DNA of 5,435 nt from Pelobacter sp. UBA5610 (lineage in GTDB: Bacteria > Desulfobacterota > Desulfuromonadia > Desulfuromonadales > Syntrophotaleaceae): assembly GCA_002424645.1 (NCBI GenBank), contig DIKU01000010.1:10886-16320 (forward strand), written 5' to 3'. The notes beneath the pieces are model-generated. The model saw only the letters and a program-made list of their open reading frames with translations, was not told the origin of the DNA and did not search any database. Numbering within the stretch: the first letter of the stretch is position 1; each line of letters begins with the position of its first letter. The position numbers and the translations under genes were made by a program. Below, piece after piece: positions 1-5,427 of this stretch.

Positions 1-642
1 GCTGAAGGCTTGCGGGCTTTCAAGCAACAACATCCGCAAGCAACGGTTGTTACCTATGTCAACAGCACCGCCGCGACCAAGGCCGAAACCGATATCTGCT
101 GCACCAGTGCCAACGCTTTGCGCGTCGTGCGCTCCTTGCCTGCCGATGAGATCATCTTCGCTCCGGATCGCAACCTTGGGCGCTATGTGGCATCCCACTG
201 CCCGGAAAAGACCTTCCATTTCTGGCCGGGGTTCTGCCCCACCCACGACAATCTGCGCGCCGATGCCGTTCTGAAGGCCAAAGCCGAACACCCCGGTGCG
301 CCATTTGTCGCCCATCCGGAGTGTCTGCCCGAAATCCTTGAATTGGCCGACCATATCTGTTCCACCAGTGGCATGTACGACTATGTGCGCACCCATCCGA
401 GCAAAAAGTTCATCATCGGTACGGAAATGGGCATCCTGTACCGTATGCGCAAGGAAAATCCTGACAAGGAGTTCATCCTTGCCAATCCGGACGTACTGAT
501 CTGCCCCAACATGAAACTGATTACCCTGGAAGACCTGCTCGAAGCGCTGCAGACTCTCGAGCCTGTCGTCAGCGTCCCTGAAGAAATCAGGATACCGGCG
601 AAACTTTCGCTCGATCGCATGCTTGCAGTGCCCAGGGACTAA
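1..642 (+). CDS. nadA: Quinolinate synthase NadA, 5'-truncated by the window edge
   Basis: NadA condenses iminoaspartate with dihydroxyacetone phosphate to quinolinate, the precursor of NAD, in the cytoplasm, using a [4Fe-4S] cluster. The frame is open from base 1, so the visible 213 codons are the C-terminal part. Recognisable blocks are YVNSTAATKAETD (residues 19-31 of the fragment), CCTSANA (33-39), APDRNLGRYVA, GFCPTHD (77-83), HPEC (105-108), STSGMYDYV, GTEMGILYRM and CPNMKLITLE (from 168). By comparison with E. coli and Thermotoga NadA, Cys79 (GFCPTH) and Cys168 (CPNMK) should be the second and third cluster ligands. The first, in the CSMAD-like motif, would lie just left of the window. 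Estimated full length is about 300 residues, the compact form of the family. The TTG at base 10 is an internal Leu codon, not a start. It is followed in the same direction by a DUF3343 gene and a cysteine desulfurase gene, so it is probably the upstream member of that unit. Confidence 0.96.
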   Translation, partial: AEGLRAFKQQHPQATVVTYVNSTAATKAETDICCTSANALRVVRSLPADEIIFAPDRNLGRYVASHCPEKTFHFWPGFCPTHDNLRADAVLKAKAEHPGAPFVAHPECLPEILELADHICSTSGMYDYVRTHPSKKFIIGTEMGILYRMRKENPDKEFILANPDVLICPNMKLITLEDLLEALQTLEPVVSVPEEIRIPAKLSLDRMLAVPRD

Positions 643-654
643 CTCATCTGAGAC

Positions 655-684
655 CGGGCACCTGCATATTCACGCAGGTGTCCG
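655..684 (+). other. Intercistronic hairpin between nadA and the DUF3343 gene
   Basis: An inverted repeat of 11 pairs lies 12 nt after the nadA stop. The left arm is 655-665 (CGGGCACCTGC), the right arm 674-684 (GCAGGTGTCCG), with one G-U pair and an 8-nt loop. It is not followed by a T-tract (the next bases are CCCCTGGAG), so it is not a normal intrinsic terminator. The right arm ends 5 nt before the likely ribosome binding site of the next gene (GGAG at 690-693). It could stabilise the 3' end of the nadA message, cause partial termination, or tune translation of the downstream gene. The structure is seen in the sequence; the role is inference. Confidence 0.6.
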
Positions 685-700
685 CCCCTGGAGCCTTATC

Positions 701-961
701 ATGATACCTATCATGTCGGACGAACATCTTTTGGCCCTGTTTGAGACAGGTCATGAAGTTTTGAAAGCGGAGAAGGTGCTCAAGCAGGCCAACATTGCCA
801 TGCGCTTGCTGCCGGTGCCTGCCGGCTTGGCGACCGGCTGCGCTCTGGCGATTCGTTTTGCCAAGGAGCAGCGCCTGTCCTTTGAGGCAGAACTCACCGC
901 CGCGGGGGTCCCCCCCAAGGCCATCTTTCGCAAGGATCAGGATGCCTGGTCAGCGGCTTAA
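701..961 (+). CDS. DUF3343 family protein, putative Se/S carrier-like
   Basis: A small cytoplasmic protein of 86 residues with no signal peptide or membrane segment. It matches the DUF3343 pattern as I know it: an N-terminal strand with FETGHEVLKAEKVLK (about residues 14-28), then the hallmark LLPVPAGLATGCALAIRF (36-53) with one conserved cysteine, Cys47. Pfam labels the family a putative Se/S carrier. It often sits with selD, yedF/sirA-like genes and EF2568-type cysteine desulfurases, and such a desulfurase is the next gene here. The inferred job is to accept or relay persulfide (or selenium) on Cys47; no member's chemistry is firmly established to my knowledge. ATG 701 is chosen because GGAG at 690-693 lies 7 nt upstream. 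ATG 713 (protein starting MSDEHLL) is a possible alternative giving 82 residues and Cys43. The open frame extends further upstream, to a TTG at 623 overlapping nadA, but that part has no family resemblance. Confidence 0.85.
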   Translation: MIPIMSDEHLLALFETGHEVLKAEKVLKQANIAMRLLPVPAGLATGCALAIRFAKEQRLSFEAELTAAGVPPKAIFRKDQDAWSAA

Positions 962-970
962 GCTTGCCTT

Positions 971-2125
971 ATGACGATTTACCTCGATAACGCCGCAACC
1001 TCCTACCCGAAGCCCGAAGCTGTCTATCAGGCCACCGATCAGGCATTGCGCAATCTCGGAGGCAGTCCCGGCCGCGGCAGCCACCGCATGGCGCTGGATG
1101 CTGGCCGCCAACTTCTGGATGCCCGCGAATGCGTGGCCGATTTTTTCGGTATTCGCGATTCCTCCCGCGTCGTTTTCACCGCCAATGCCACGGAAGCTAT
1201 AAATCTGGCGCTTTTCGGCATCCTCAACCCCGGTGACAGGGTCGTCACCTCGACCATGGAACACAATGCGGTGATACGGCCACTGCACGCCCTGCAATCC
1301 CGGGGCGTACAGGTCGTCAAGGTACCGCCCGGACCGGATGGATGCCTGCAACCCGCAGCCGTGCGCGACGCCGTTATGGCCGACTTGCAGTCGACCCGCA
1401 TGCTTGTCCTGACCCACGCCTCAAATGTCACAGGCAGTATTCAGCCTATTGAAGACCTTGGTCCCTGGTGCCGCAGGCATGGGATTCTGCTGCTGGTCGA
1501 TGCCGCCCAAACCGCTGGTCTTCTGCCCATCCATGTCGAGGAGATGGCGATTGACCTCTTTGCCGCTCCGGGTCACAAAAACCTCATGGGACCTCCCGGT
1601 TGCGGATTGTTGTACGTAAGAGAGGGGTTGCGGCCTACACCACTGATTTATGGCGGCAGCGGCGCGGATTCAGCATCCGAACTTCCCCCCGAACAGCTCC
1701 CCGAACGTCTTGAAAGCGGAACGGCCAATCTTCCTGCCCTTGCTGGCCTGCAAGCAGGCATTGCGTTTATCAGGGAAACGGGACAACACATCATACGCCG
1801 ACATAAGACCGAGCTTCTGACCCACCTGTCTGAAGGTCTGCGCGCCCTGCCCGGCATAACTCTTTATGGCCCCTCCGCCCCCGAAAACCTGGCCGGGGTA
1901 CTCTCCTTCAATCTGGCAGATCATGATCCCGCCGAAATCGCTTTTTGGCTCGATACGGAACATGCCGTTTGCGTGCGGGCAGGACTGCATTGCGCACCCG
2001 ATGCGCACCGCACTCTCGGCACATTCCCACGCGGAACGATAAGGGTCAGTCCTGGATATTTCTCCCGCCACGAAGACATCCACATACTGATAAAATCCTT
2101 AAGAACCTTACTCAAGTCAGCATAA
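971..2125 (+). CDS. Cysteine desulfurase family protein (EF2568-type, class V aminotransferase fold)
   Basis: A PLP enzyme of 384 residues, full length for the family, expected to remove sulfur from L-cysteine (or selenium from selenocysteine) as a protein-bound persulfide. It opens with the hallmark YLDNAATSYPKPEAVY (residues 4-19). Further motifs are GSPGRGSHRMAL, STMEHNAV, THASNVTGSIQPI, and VDAAQTAG with Asp177 and Gln180 that hold the PLP ring. GHKNLMGPPGCG carries the Schiff-base Lys203, ESGTANLPALAGL follows, and RAGLHCAPDAHRTLG carries the likely catalytic Cys341. The RAGLHCAP form and the short loop place it nearer SufS/CsdA (group II) than IscS. I do not assign sufS or nifS because this subfamily is distinct and not near suf genes here. 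It starts 9 nt after the DUF3343 stop with no clear Shine-Dalgarno (CTTAAGCTTGCCTT precedes ATG), suggesting translational coupling. Its likely partners are DUF3343 and, as sulfur source for a cluster, NadA. Confidence 0.93.
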   Translation: MTIYLDNAATSYPKPEAVYQATDQALRNLGGSPGRGSHRMALDAGRQLLDARECVADFFGIRDSSRVVFTANATEAINLALFGILNPGDRVVTSTMEHNAVIRPLHALQSRGVQVVKVPPGPDGCLQPAAVRDAVMADLQSTRMLVLTHASNVTGSIQPIEDLGPWCRRHGILLLVDAAQTAGLLPIHVEEMAIDLFAAPGHKNLMGPPGCGLLYVREGLRPTPLIYGGSGADSASELPPEQLPERLESGTANLPALAGLQAGIAFIRETGQHIIRRHKTELLTHLSEGLRALPGITLYGPSAPENLAGVLSFNLADHDPAEIAFWLDTEHAVCVRAGLHCAPDAHRTLGTFPRGTIRVSPGYFSRHEDIHILIKSLRTLLKSA

Positions 2126-2267
2126 TTCCATATACTTATAAAGCTTCAAACTATTTCAAGGCCACAATTGTTGACAAAACTTGCGGGAAATAATTGTTTA
2201 TGCTAATTATGAATGGTGATCCATAGATAAACGTCGAAAATTGTTCTACGACAGCCCCCGTCATCTA

Positions 2268-2290
2268 CGTGTCAAACCTTAATTGACACG
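2268..2290. repeat. Perfect inverted repeat, operator candidate for the Rrf2 gene
   Basis: The arms CGTGTCAA (2268-2275) and TTGACACG (2283-2290) are exact reverse complements, separated by 7 nt (ACCTTAA), with 15 bp between arm centres. The right arm contains the -35 hexamer TTGACA of the predicted promoter, so a dimeric protein bound here would block RNA polymerase. The spacing, about one and a half helical turns, suits a winged-helix dimer such as Rrf2. Autorepression is the natural inference. The site does not resemble the IscR type 1 consensus as I recall it. It has no T-tract, so it is not a terminator. Confidence 0.6.
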
Positions 2291-2311
2291 AAAACAACGC
2301 ATTTATTTGAT
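2283..2311 (+). promoter_or_regulatory. Sigma70-type promoter of the Rrf2 regulator gene
   Basis: The -35 TTGACA (2283-2288) matches consensus at 6 of 6 positions and the -10 TTTGAT (2306-2311) at 4 of 6, with an optimal 17-bp spacer. Transcription would start near 2318, giving a short leader of about 30 nt before the GTG start at 2351. The -35 box lies within the inverted repeat 2268-2290. The match is by eye, without a start-site measurement. Confidence 0.55.
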
Positions 2312-2350
2312 GTTTACAAAATAAATTAACGATTTATTGCGAGGAAATCC

Positions 2351-2818
2351 GTGAGACTATCAACCAAAAGCCGTTATGGACTTCGTGCATTATTCGACAT
2401 TGCCTACAACGCCGGGAATCAACCGGCCCAGATCAAGGATATTTCCCGTCGCCAGGAAATATCACCCAGATACCTGGAACAAATCTTCCAAAGCTTTAAA
2501 AAGGCTGGAATCCTCAGAAGCAAAAAAGGTCCCCAGGGAGGTTACTTCCTGACGCGCAAACCTGAGCAGATCACGGTTCGGCAAATCATTGAAGCCGCCG
2601 AAGGCGACACCCTGCTGGTGGCCTGCGCTTGCGAAGCCCCCAAAGGCAAAGGCCGCTGCACCCTCAACGGGCAATGCGTCACCCAGACCGTATGGTCCGA
2701 GGCTACCGCGCATCTCAATACCTTTTTTGAGAGCATGACCCTCCAGACTCTGTGTGAACGCGGGCAGGATTTGGGCGTCAAACGCGAAAGCGATCATCGA
2801 TTCATGTATTACATCTAG
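2351..2818 (+). CDS. Rrf2 family transcriptional regulator with a cysteine-rich C-terminal region
   Basis: A DNA-binding protein of 155 residues, typical for Rrf2/IscR. The N-terminal winged helix shows the family signature: LSTKSRYGLRALFDIA (residues 3-18), IKDISRRQEISPRYLEQIF (28-46, helix-turn-helix), and wing KGPQGGYFL (59-67). IRQ/RQIIEAAEG-type sequence (77-85) follows. Four cysteines lie at 92, 94, 103 and 109, in the segment where IscR carries its [2Fe-2S] ligands (Cys92, 98, 104). The spacing differs, so Fe-S binding is likely but unproven, and redox, NO or sulfur sensing are alternatives. The GTG start is supported by GAGGA at 2341-2345, 5 nt upstream, and by the canonical MRLSTKSRYG beginning. 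It has its own promoter with an operator-like palindrome, suggesting autoregulation. Neighbouring desulfurase and nadA genes make sulfur/Fe-S homeostasis a plausible target; the downstream glucan phosphorylase fits less obviously. No gene symbol is safe. Confidence 0.92.
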   Translation: MRLSTKSRYGLRALFDIAYNAGNQPAQIKDISRRQEISPRYLEQIFQSFKKAGILRSKKGPQGGYFLTRKPEQITVRQIIEAAEGDTLLVACACEAPKGKGRCTLNGQCVTQTVWSEATAHLNTFFESMTLQTLCERGQDLGVKRESDHRFMYYI

Positions 2819-2843
2819 AGATGCCGGACAAGCACTTACCCGG

Positions 2844-2871
2844 TTGACCCGGAAAGGATTTCGTTTAATCT
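2844..2871 (+). promoter_or_regulatory. Possible promoter of the glucan phosphorylase gene
   Basis: TTGACC (2844-2849, 5 of 6) is followed after 16 bp by TAATCT (2866-2871, 3 of 6). A better -10-like TTTAAT (2864-2869) overlaps it but leaves only a 14-bp spacer. A direct repeat ACCCGG (2838-2843 and 2847-2852) straddles the -35 box. No terminator separates the Rrf2 gene from the phosphorylase gene, so cotranscription is an alternative. Confidence 0.3.
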
Positions 2872-2923
2872 AGTACCAACCATCATCGAATTCCTACGGA
2901 ACATTACTCTCAGGGCGTACTAC

Positions 2924-4636
2924 ATGAGTGACTGGAAAAAATTTCTCACGGAACAACGTATCGCCTATTTTTCCATGGAGATCGGCCTTACCGCCGAAAT
3001 CCCCACCTACAGCGGCGGCCTTGGGGTTCTCGCCGGCGATACCATCAAAAGCGCAGCCGATTTAAAAATACCCCTTGTAGCTGTCACTCTGGTCAGCCGC
3101 AAGGGGTATTTTCGTCAAACCATCGATGAACAAGGCCAGCAGCAGGAGAGTGCTGCCCAGTGGGAACCGGAAAACCTCCTGGAGTGTCTGCCGATCAAGA
3201 CACTCATCACCATCGAAGACCGGGACGTCAAGGTGCAGGCCTGGCTCTACCGGGTAACCAGCCCTTCACGGGGGCAGGTCCCGGTGCTGTTCCTTGATAC
3301 CGACATCCCTGGCAACACCGATGAAGACCGGCGCATTACAGACCACCTCTATGGAGGAGATCAGGTTTACCGGCTGAAACAGGAGATTGTCCTCGGGATC
3401 GGGGGCGCCCGCATTCTTGACCAACTCGGCTTCACCATCCGCAAGTACCACATGAACGAGGGACATGCCAGCCTGCTCACGTTAGAACTCCTGGCGCGCA
3501 ACCGACGCCCACTGGAAGACACGTGGGACGAACGCAACGCCTGGAATACCCACGAAGTCATCCGGAAATGCGTCTTCACCACCCATACACCGGTTCAGGC
3601 CGGACATGATCTGTTTCCTTATGATCTGGTTGGACGCATCCTGGACCATGAAATCCCTCTCGACTTGCTCAAGGAGTTGGGCGGTCCGGATCATCTCAAC
3701 ATGACACTGCTGGCCATGAACCTCAGTCAGTATGTCAATGGTGTGGCCAAAAAGCATGGCGAGGTTTCCCAGGCCATGTTTCCCGGTTTCGAAATCCACG
3801 CCATCACCAACGGCATCCATCCCTTTACCTGGACGTCGCCCCATTTCGTAAACCTGTTCAATCGCTACCTGCCAAGCTGGGCCACTGAACCGGAGCTGCT
3901 TGTTCGGGTCGACAGTATACCGGATGATGAAATCTGGGAGACCCACTGCGGCGCCAAGGCCTACCTTTTTCAGTACATCGACGAAACCTGCGGCGTGCAG
4001 CTGGATCCGGACATTCTGACAATCGGTTTCGCCCGCCGTGTTGCCACCTACAAGCGAGCGGATCTTATTTTCACCGACATTGAACGCTTGCTGCGCGTCG
4101 GTGAAGGCAAGCTGCAACTGGTGTTCGGTGGCAAAGCCCACCCTCATGACATGCCGGGGAAGGAACTGATTCACCATATTATCCAAACCATCAAGCGCTA
4201 TCAGGACCGCATTCGCATGGTCTACCTGCCCAATTACAACATGGAGGTGGCTGCGCGTCTGATCCCCGGTGTCGATCTCTGGCTCAACAATCCGATGCGC
4301 CCCCTGGAGGCTTCCGGCACCAGCGGCATGAAAGCCGCCATCAACGGCGTACCCAACTTCAGCGTCCTCGACGGATGGTGGATCGAAGGACATATCGAAG
4401 GTGTAACCGGCTGGTCCATCGGGCCGCCTCCGAGTGGCAATTCAATCAGCCAGAATCATACCGCTGAAGATGTCGACGATCTTTACCACAAGCTCGAACA
4501 CACCATCATCCCGTTGTATTATCAGGACCGACCGGGCTGGATACGCGTCATGAAAAACGCCATCGGCAAAAACGCCTACTACTTCAATACCCACGTCATG
4601 ATGCGCCGTTATGTTACCGAGGCTTACTGCCATTAA
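2924..4636 (+). CDS. glgP: Alpha-glucan (glycogen) phosphorylase, short GT35 form
   Basis: A cytoplasmic PLP enzyme that releases glucose 1-phosphate from the non-reducing ends of glycogen or maltodextrin. Its 570 residues fit the short bacterial TIGR02094-type phosphorylases, not the ~800-residue E. coli GlgP/MalP. It starts almost directly at the catalytic core and lacks both the long N-terminal regulatory region and the DUF3417 extension of some relatives. Motifs in order are YFSMEIGLTAEIPTYSGGLG (15-34), YHMNEGHAS (175-183), TTHTPVQAGHDLF (219-231), HAITNGIHPFTW (292-303), GFARRVATYKRA (368-379), FGGKAHPHD (401-409) and EASGTSGMKAAINGV. Lys470 of that last motif is the residue expected to bind PLP. 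ATG 2924 is preceded by a modest AGGG (2912-2915) and the protein begins with the usual segment before YFSMEIG. It is followed after 23 nt by a strong terminator. The symbol is used in the broad sense; maltodextrin phosphorylase activity cannot be excluded. Confidence 0.93.
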   Translation: MSDWKKFLTEQRIAYFSMEIGLTAEIPTYSGGLGVLAGDTIKSAADLKIPLVAVTLVSRKGYFRQTIDEQGQQQESAAQWEPENLLECLPIKTLITIEDRDVKVQAWLYRVTSPSRGQVPVLFLDTDIPGNTDEDRRITDHLYGGDQVYRLKQEIVLGIGGARILDQLGFTIRKYHMNEGHASLLTLELLARNRRPLEDTWDERNAWNTHEVIRKCVFTTHTPVQAGHDLFPYDLVGRILDHEIPLDLLKELGGPDHLNMTLLAMNLSQYVNGVAKKHGEVSQAMFPGFEIHAITNGIHPFTWTSPHFVNLFNRYLPSWATEPELLVRVDSIPDDEIWETHCGAKAYLFQYIDETCGVQLDPDILTIGFARRVATYKRADLIFTDIERLLRVGEGKLQLVFGGKAHPHDMPGKELIHHIIQTIKRYQDRIRMVYLPNYNMEVAARLIPGVDLWLNNPMRPLEASGTSGMKAAINGVPNFSVLDGWWIEGHIEGVTGWSIGPPPSGNSISQNHTAEDVDDLYHKLEHTIIPLYYQDRPGWIRVMKNAIGKNAYYFNTHVMMRRYVTEAYCH

Positions 4637-4659
4637 TCGACGGCCATAATAATAAAAAT

Positions 4660-4700
4660 AAAACCCCGGACTGACTTAAGCAGTCCGGGGTTTTGTTGTT
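4660..4700. terminator. Bidirectional rho-independent terminator between convergent genes
   Basis: A perfect 10-bp stem, CCCCGGACTG (4664-4673) with CAGTCCGGGG (4681-4690), closes a 7-nt loop. It is followed on the + strand by TTTTGTTGTTT. On the other side, runs of A (AATAATAAAAATAAAA, 4648-4663) give a U-rich tail when read on the - strand. The flanking AAAA and TTTT extend the stem to 14 pairs. It ends the phosphorylase transcript and can also stop the shikimate kinase transcript arriving from the right. Confidence 0.95.
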
Positions 4701-4722
4701 TAGCTGATCGAAAAACAGCACC

Positions 4723-4738
4723 TTGCCGATACCGGCAA
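4723..4738 (-). other. Small hairpin just after the shikimate kinase stop codon
   Basis: TTGCCG (4723-4728) and CGGCAA (4733-4738) form a perfect 6-bp stem with a 4-nt loop, 2 nt beyond the - strand stop codon. On the - strand a run of five T lies about 8 nt further on (4711-4715), too far for a standard terminator. It may protect the mRNA 3' end or add to the stronger terminator at 4664-4690. Confidence 0.35.
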
Positions 4739-4740
4739 TC

Positions 4741-5253
4741 CTAAGAATTAAGCAACATAAGTGCCTGATGCAAGACCGCCCCGACAGGGGCAGAGGCGTC
4801 CAGAACATGGTGCGCGGTTTCCCGGTACAGGGGTTCACGGGAGGCCAGCACTTCGGTCACCTCTTCAATGATCGACCGCCCTGTAAGCGTGGGCCGTTGA
4901 TCGGCGTTCGGATCGGCCTCAAGACGCGCAGCCATGACATCGGCAGGCACGCTCAGGTAAAGCACGGTACCGTTGGCACGCATGAACGCGCGATTCGCCG
5001 CTGACAACACCATGCCTCCCCCCGTGGCAATGACTTTCCCAGGCGCGGTGACAGCTTTTAAAGCTTCACTTTCCCTCAGACGAAACCCATCCCACCCCTC
5101 TCTGGCAACCACATCGGCAACGGTCATGTTCGTGCGTTCCCGCAAGTATTGATCCGTATCGACAAAATCATATGTGAGCGCTTCGGCCAACGCGCGACCG
5201 ATGGTGGTCTTTCCCGATGCGCGGGCTCCGATCAGAAAGATGGTGCTGGGCAT
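4741..5253 (-). CDS. aroL: Shikimate kinase, AroL-type
   Basis: Phosphorylates shikimate to shikimate 3-phosphate with ATP in the pathway to chorismate and aromatic amino acids. The 170 residues fit the family (E. coli AroL about 174), and the sequence is closer to AroL than AroK. The P-loop GARASGKTT spans residues 9-17. FVDTDQYL (30-37) has Asp32 for Mg and Asp34 for shikimate, and GFRLRE has substrate-binding Arg58. TGGG (77-80) is the Walker B-like glycine loop, ADQRPTLTG (117-125) is the lid with Arg120, and SREPLYRE contains Arg139. All key residues are present. ATG 5253 is chosen because the family N-terminus begins there (MPSTIFLIG) and AAGGA lies 10 nt upstream. The open frame extends 20 codons further upstream to 5313, but without family resemblance. 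The gene is convergent with glgP. Its promoter is predicted at 5371-5399. No clear TyrR or TrpR box is visible. Confidence 0.95.
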   Translation of the reverse strand: MPSTIFLIGARASGKTTIGRALAEALTYDFVDTDQYLRERTNMTVADVVAREGWDGFRLRESEALKAVTAPGKVIATGGGMVLSAANRAFMRANGTVLYLSVPADVMAARLEADPNADQRPTLTGRSIIEEVTEVLASREPLYRETAHHVLDASAPVGAVLHQALMLLNS

Positions 5254-5300
5254 ATCTGATAAATCCTTTATCCCTGGAAAATGATGTGAAACGCGCAATG

Positions 5301-5340
5301 TGCCATGCATCACCCGTCAACTTTTATGCGTGGCATTTTT
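5301..5340 (+). repeat. Imperfect inverted repeat with TGGCA repeats in the aroL leader
   Basis: TGCCATGCAT (5301-5310) pairs with ATGCGTGGCA (5326-5335), 10 pairs with one G-U, around a 15-nt loop. On the + strand TTTTT follows at 5336-5340, resembling a weak intrinsic terminator reading away from aroL. On the - strand, the leader sense, the same pair becomes a C-A mismatch. A further TGGCAT at 5343-5348 repeats the right arm at a 12-nt interval. It may be an operator or an RNA element; the role is unknown. Confidence 0.35.
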
Positions 5341-5370
5341 GCTGGCATGAGAAAAGTTTTCCGACCGGTG

Positions 5371-5399
5371 AGTATAGGAGGTTTCAGCATGTCCTTCAA
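5371..5399 (-). promoter_or_regulatory. Sigma70-type promoter of the shikimate kinase gene
   Basis: Read on the - strand, TTGAAG (complement of 5394-5399, 4 of 6) is followed by a 17-bp spacer and TATACT (complement of 5371-5376, 5 of 6). Transcription would start near 5364, leaving a leader of about 110 nt before the ATG at 5253. This is the best promoter match in the right-hand end of the window. Confidence 0.6.
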
Positions 5400-5427
5400 C
5401 CTCCATTTTTCACAAGACTCTTCATAA
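5389..5427 (+). CDS. Possible 12-codon leader reading frame behind a perfect Shine-Dalgarno
   Basis: ATG 5389 opens a 12-residue frame (MSFNLHFSQDSS) ending with TAA at 5425-5427. AGGAGG (5376-5381) lies exactly 7 nt upstream, the strongest ribosome-binding match in the window. The peptide has no run of one amino acid that would mark a classical attenuator. The same bases form the - strand aroL promoter, so the match may be coincidence. No + strand promoter is evident before it. Expression is doubtful. Confidence 0.15.
   Translation: MSFNLHFSQDSS

Larger units (their letters stand above)
2126..2350 (+). other. AT-rich regulatory gap between the desulfurase and Rrf2 genes
   Basis: This 225-nt stretch has no credible gene and is clearly more AT-rich than its flanks. 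It holds the promoter and operator candidate described separately. It also holds three copies of AATTGTT (2166-2172, 2192-2198, 2239-2245), of which the first lies within the palindrome ACAATTGT (2164-2171). A TTGACA at 2171-2176 lacks a convincing -10 at normal spacing. I see no intrinsic terminator for the upstream operon, so readthrough into the regulator gene is possible. Confidence 0.6.

Noticed and set aside
97..108. The CCTS cysteines of NadA as Fe-S ligands
   Set aside because: Comparison with E. coli NadA puts the ligands in the CSMAD-like motif (outside the window), GFCPTH and CPNMK. E. coli has no cysteine at the CCTS position.
623..700. Upstream start of the DUF3343 gene at TTG 623, overlapping nadA
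   Set aside because: The added residues do not resemble the family and would be translated through the hairpin. ATG 701 has a proper ribosome binding site.
950..1431. Two overlapping - strand frames (155 and 130 codons) opposite the cysteine desulfurase
   Set aside because: They are mirror frames of a well-recognised gene with no motif of their own.
2171..2201. TTGACA at 2171 as a second promoter before the Rrf2 gene
   Set aside because: At 16-18 bp spacing no hexamer matches the -10 consensus at more than two or three positions. The TATGCT further on is 22 bp away.
3482..4393. A 303-codon open frame on the - strand inside glgP
   Set aside because: It lies wholly opposite the phosphorylase, which has clear family motifs throughout. 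The translated product has no recognisable motif and no ribosome binding site was evident.
4723..5004. A 93-codon + strand frame opposite aroL
   Set aside because: It overlaps the lid and C-terminal coding region of a complete shikimate kinase and has no recognisable motif.
5331..5346. Sigma54 (-24/-12) promoter suggested by TGGCATTTTTGC
   Set aside because: The distance between the GG and GC elements is 3 bp too short for sigma54, and the correctly spaced position reads CTGG.
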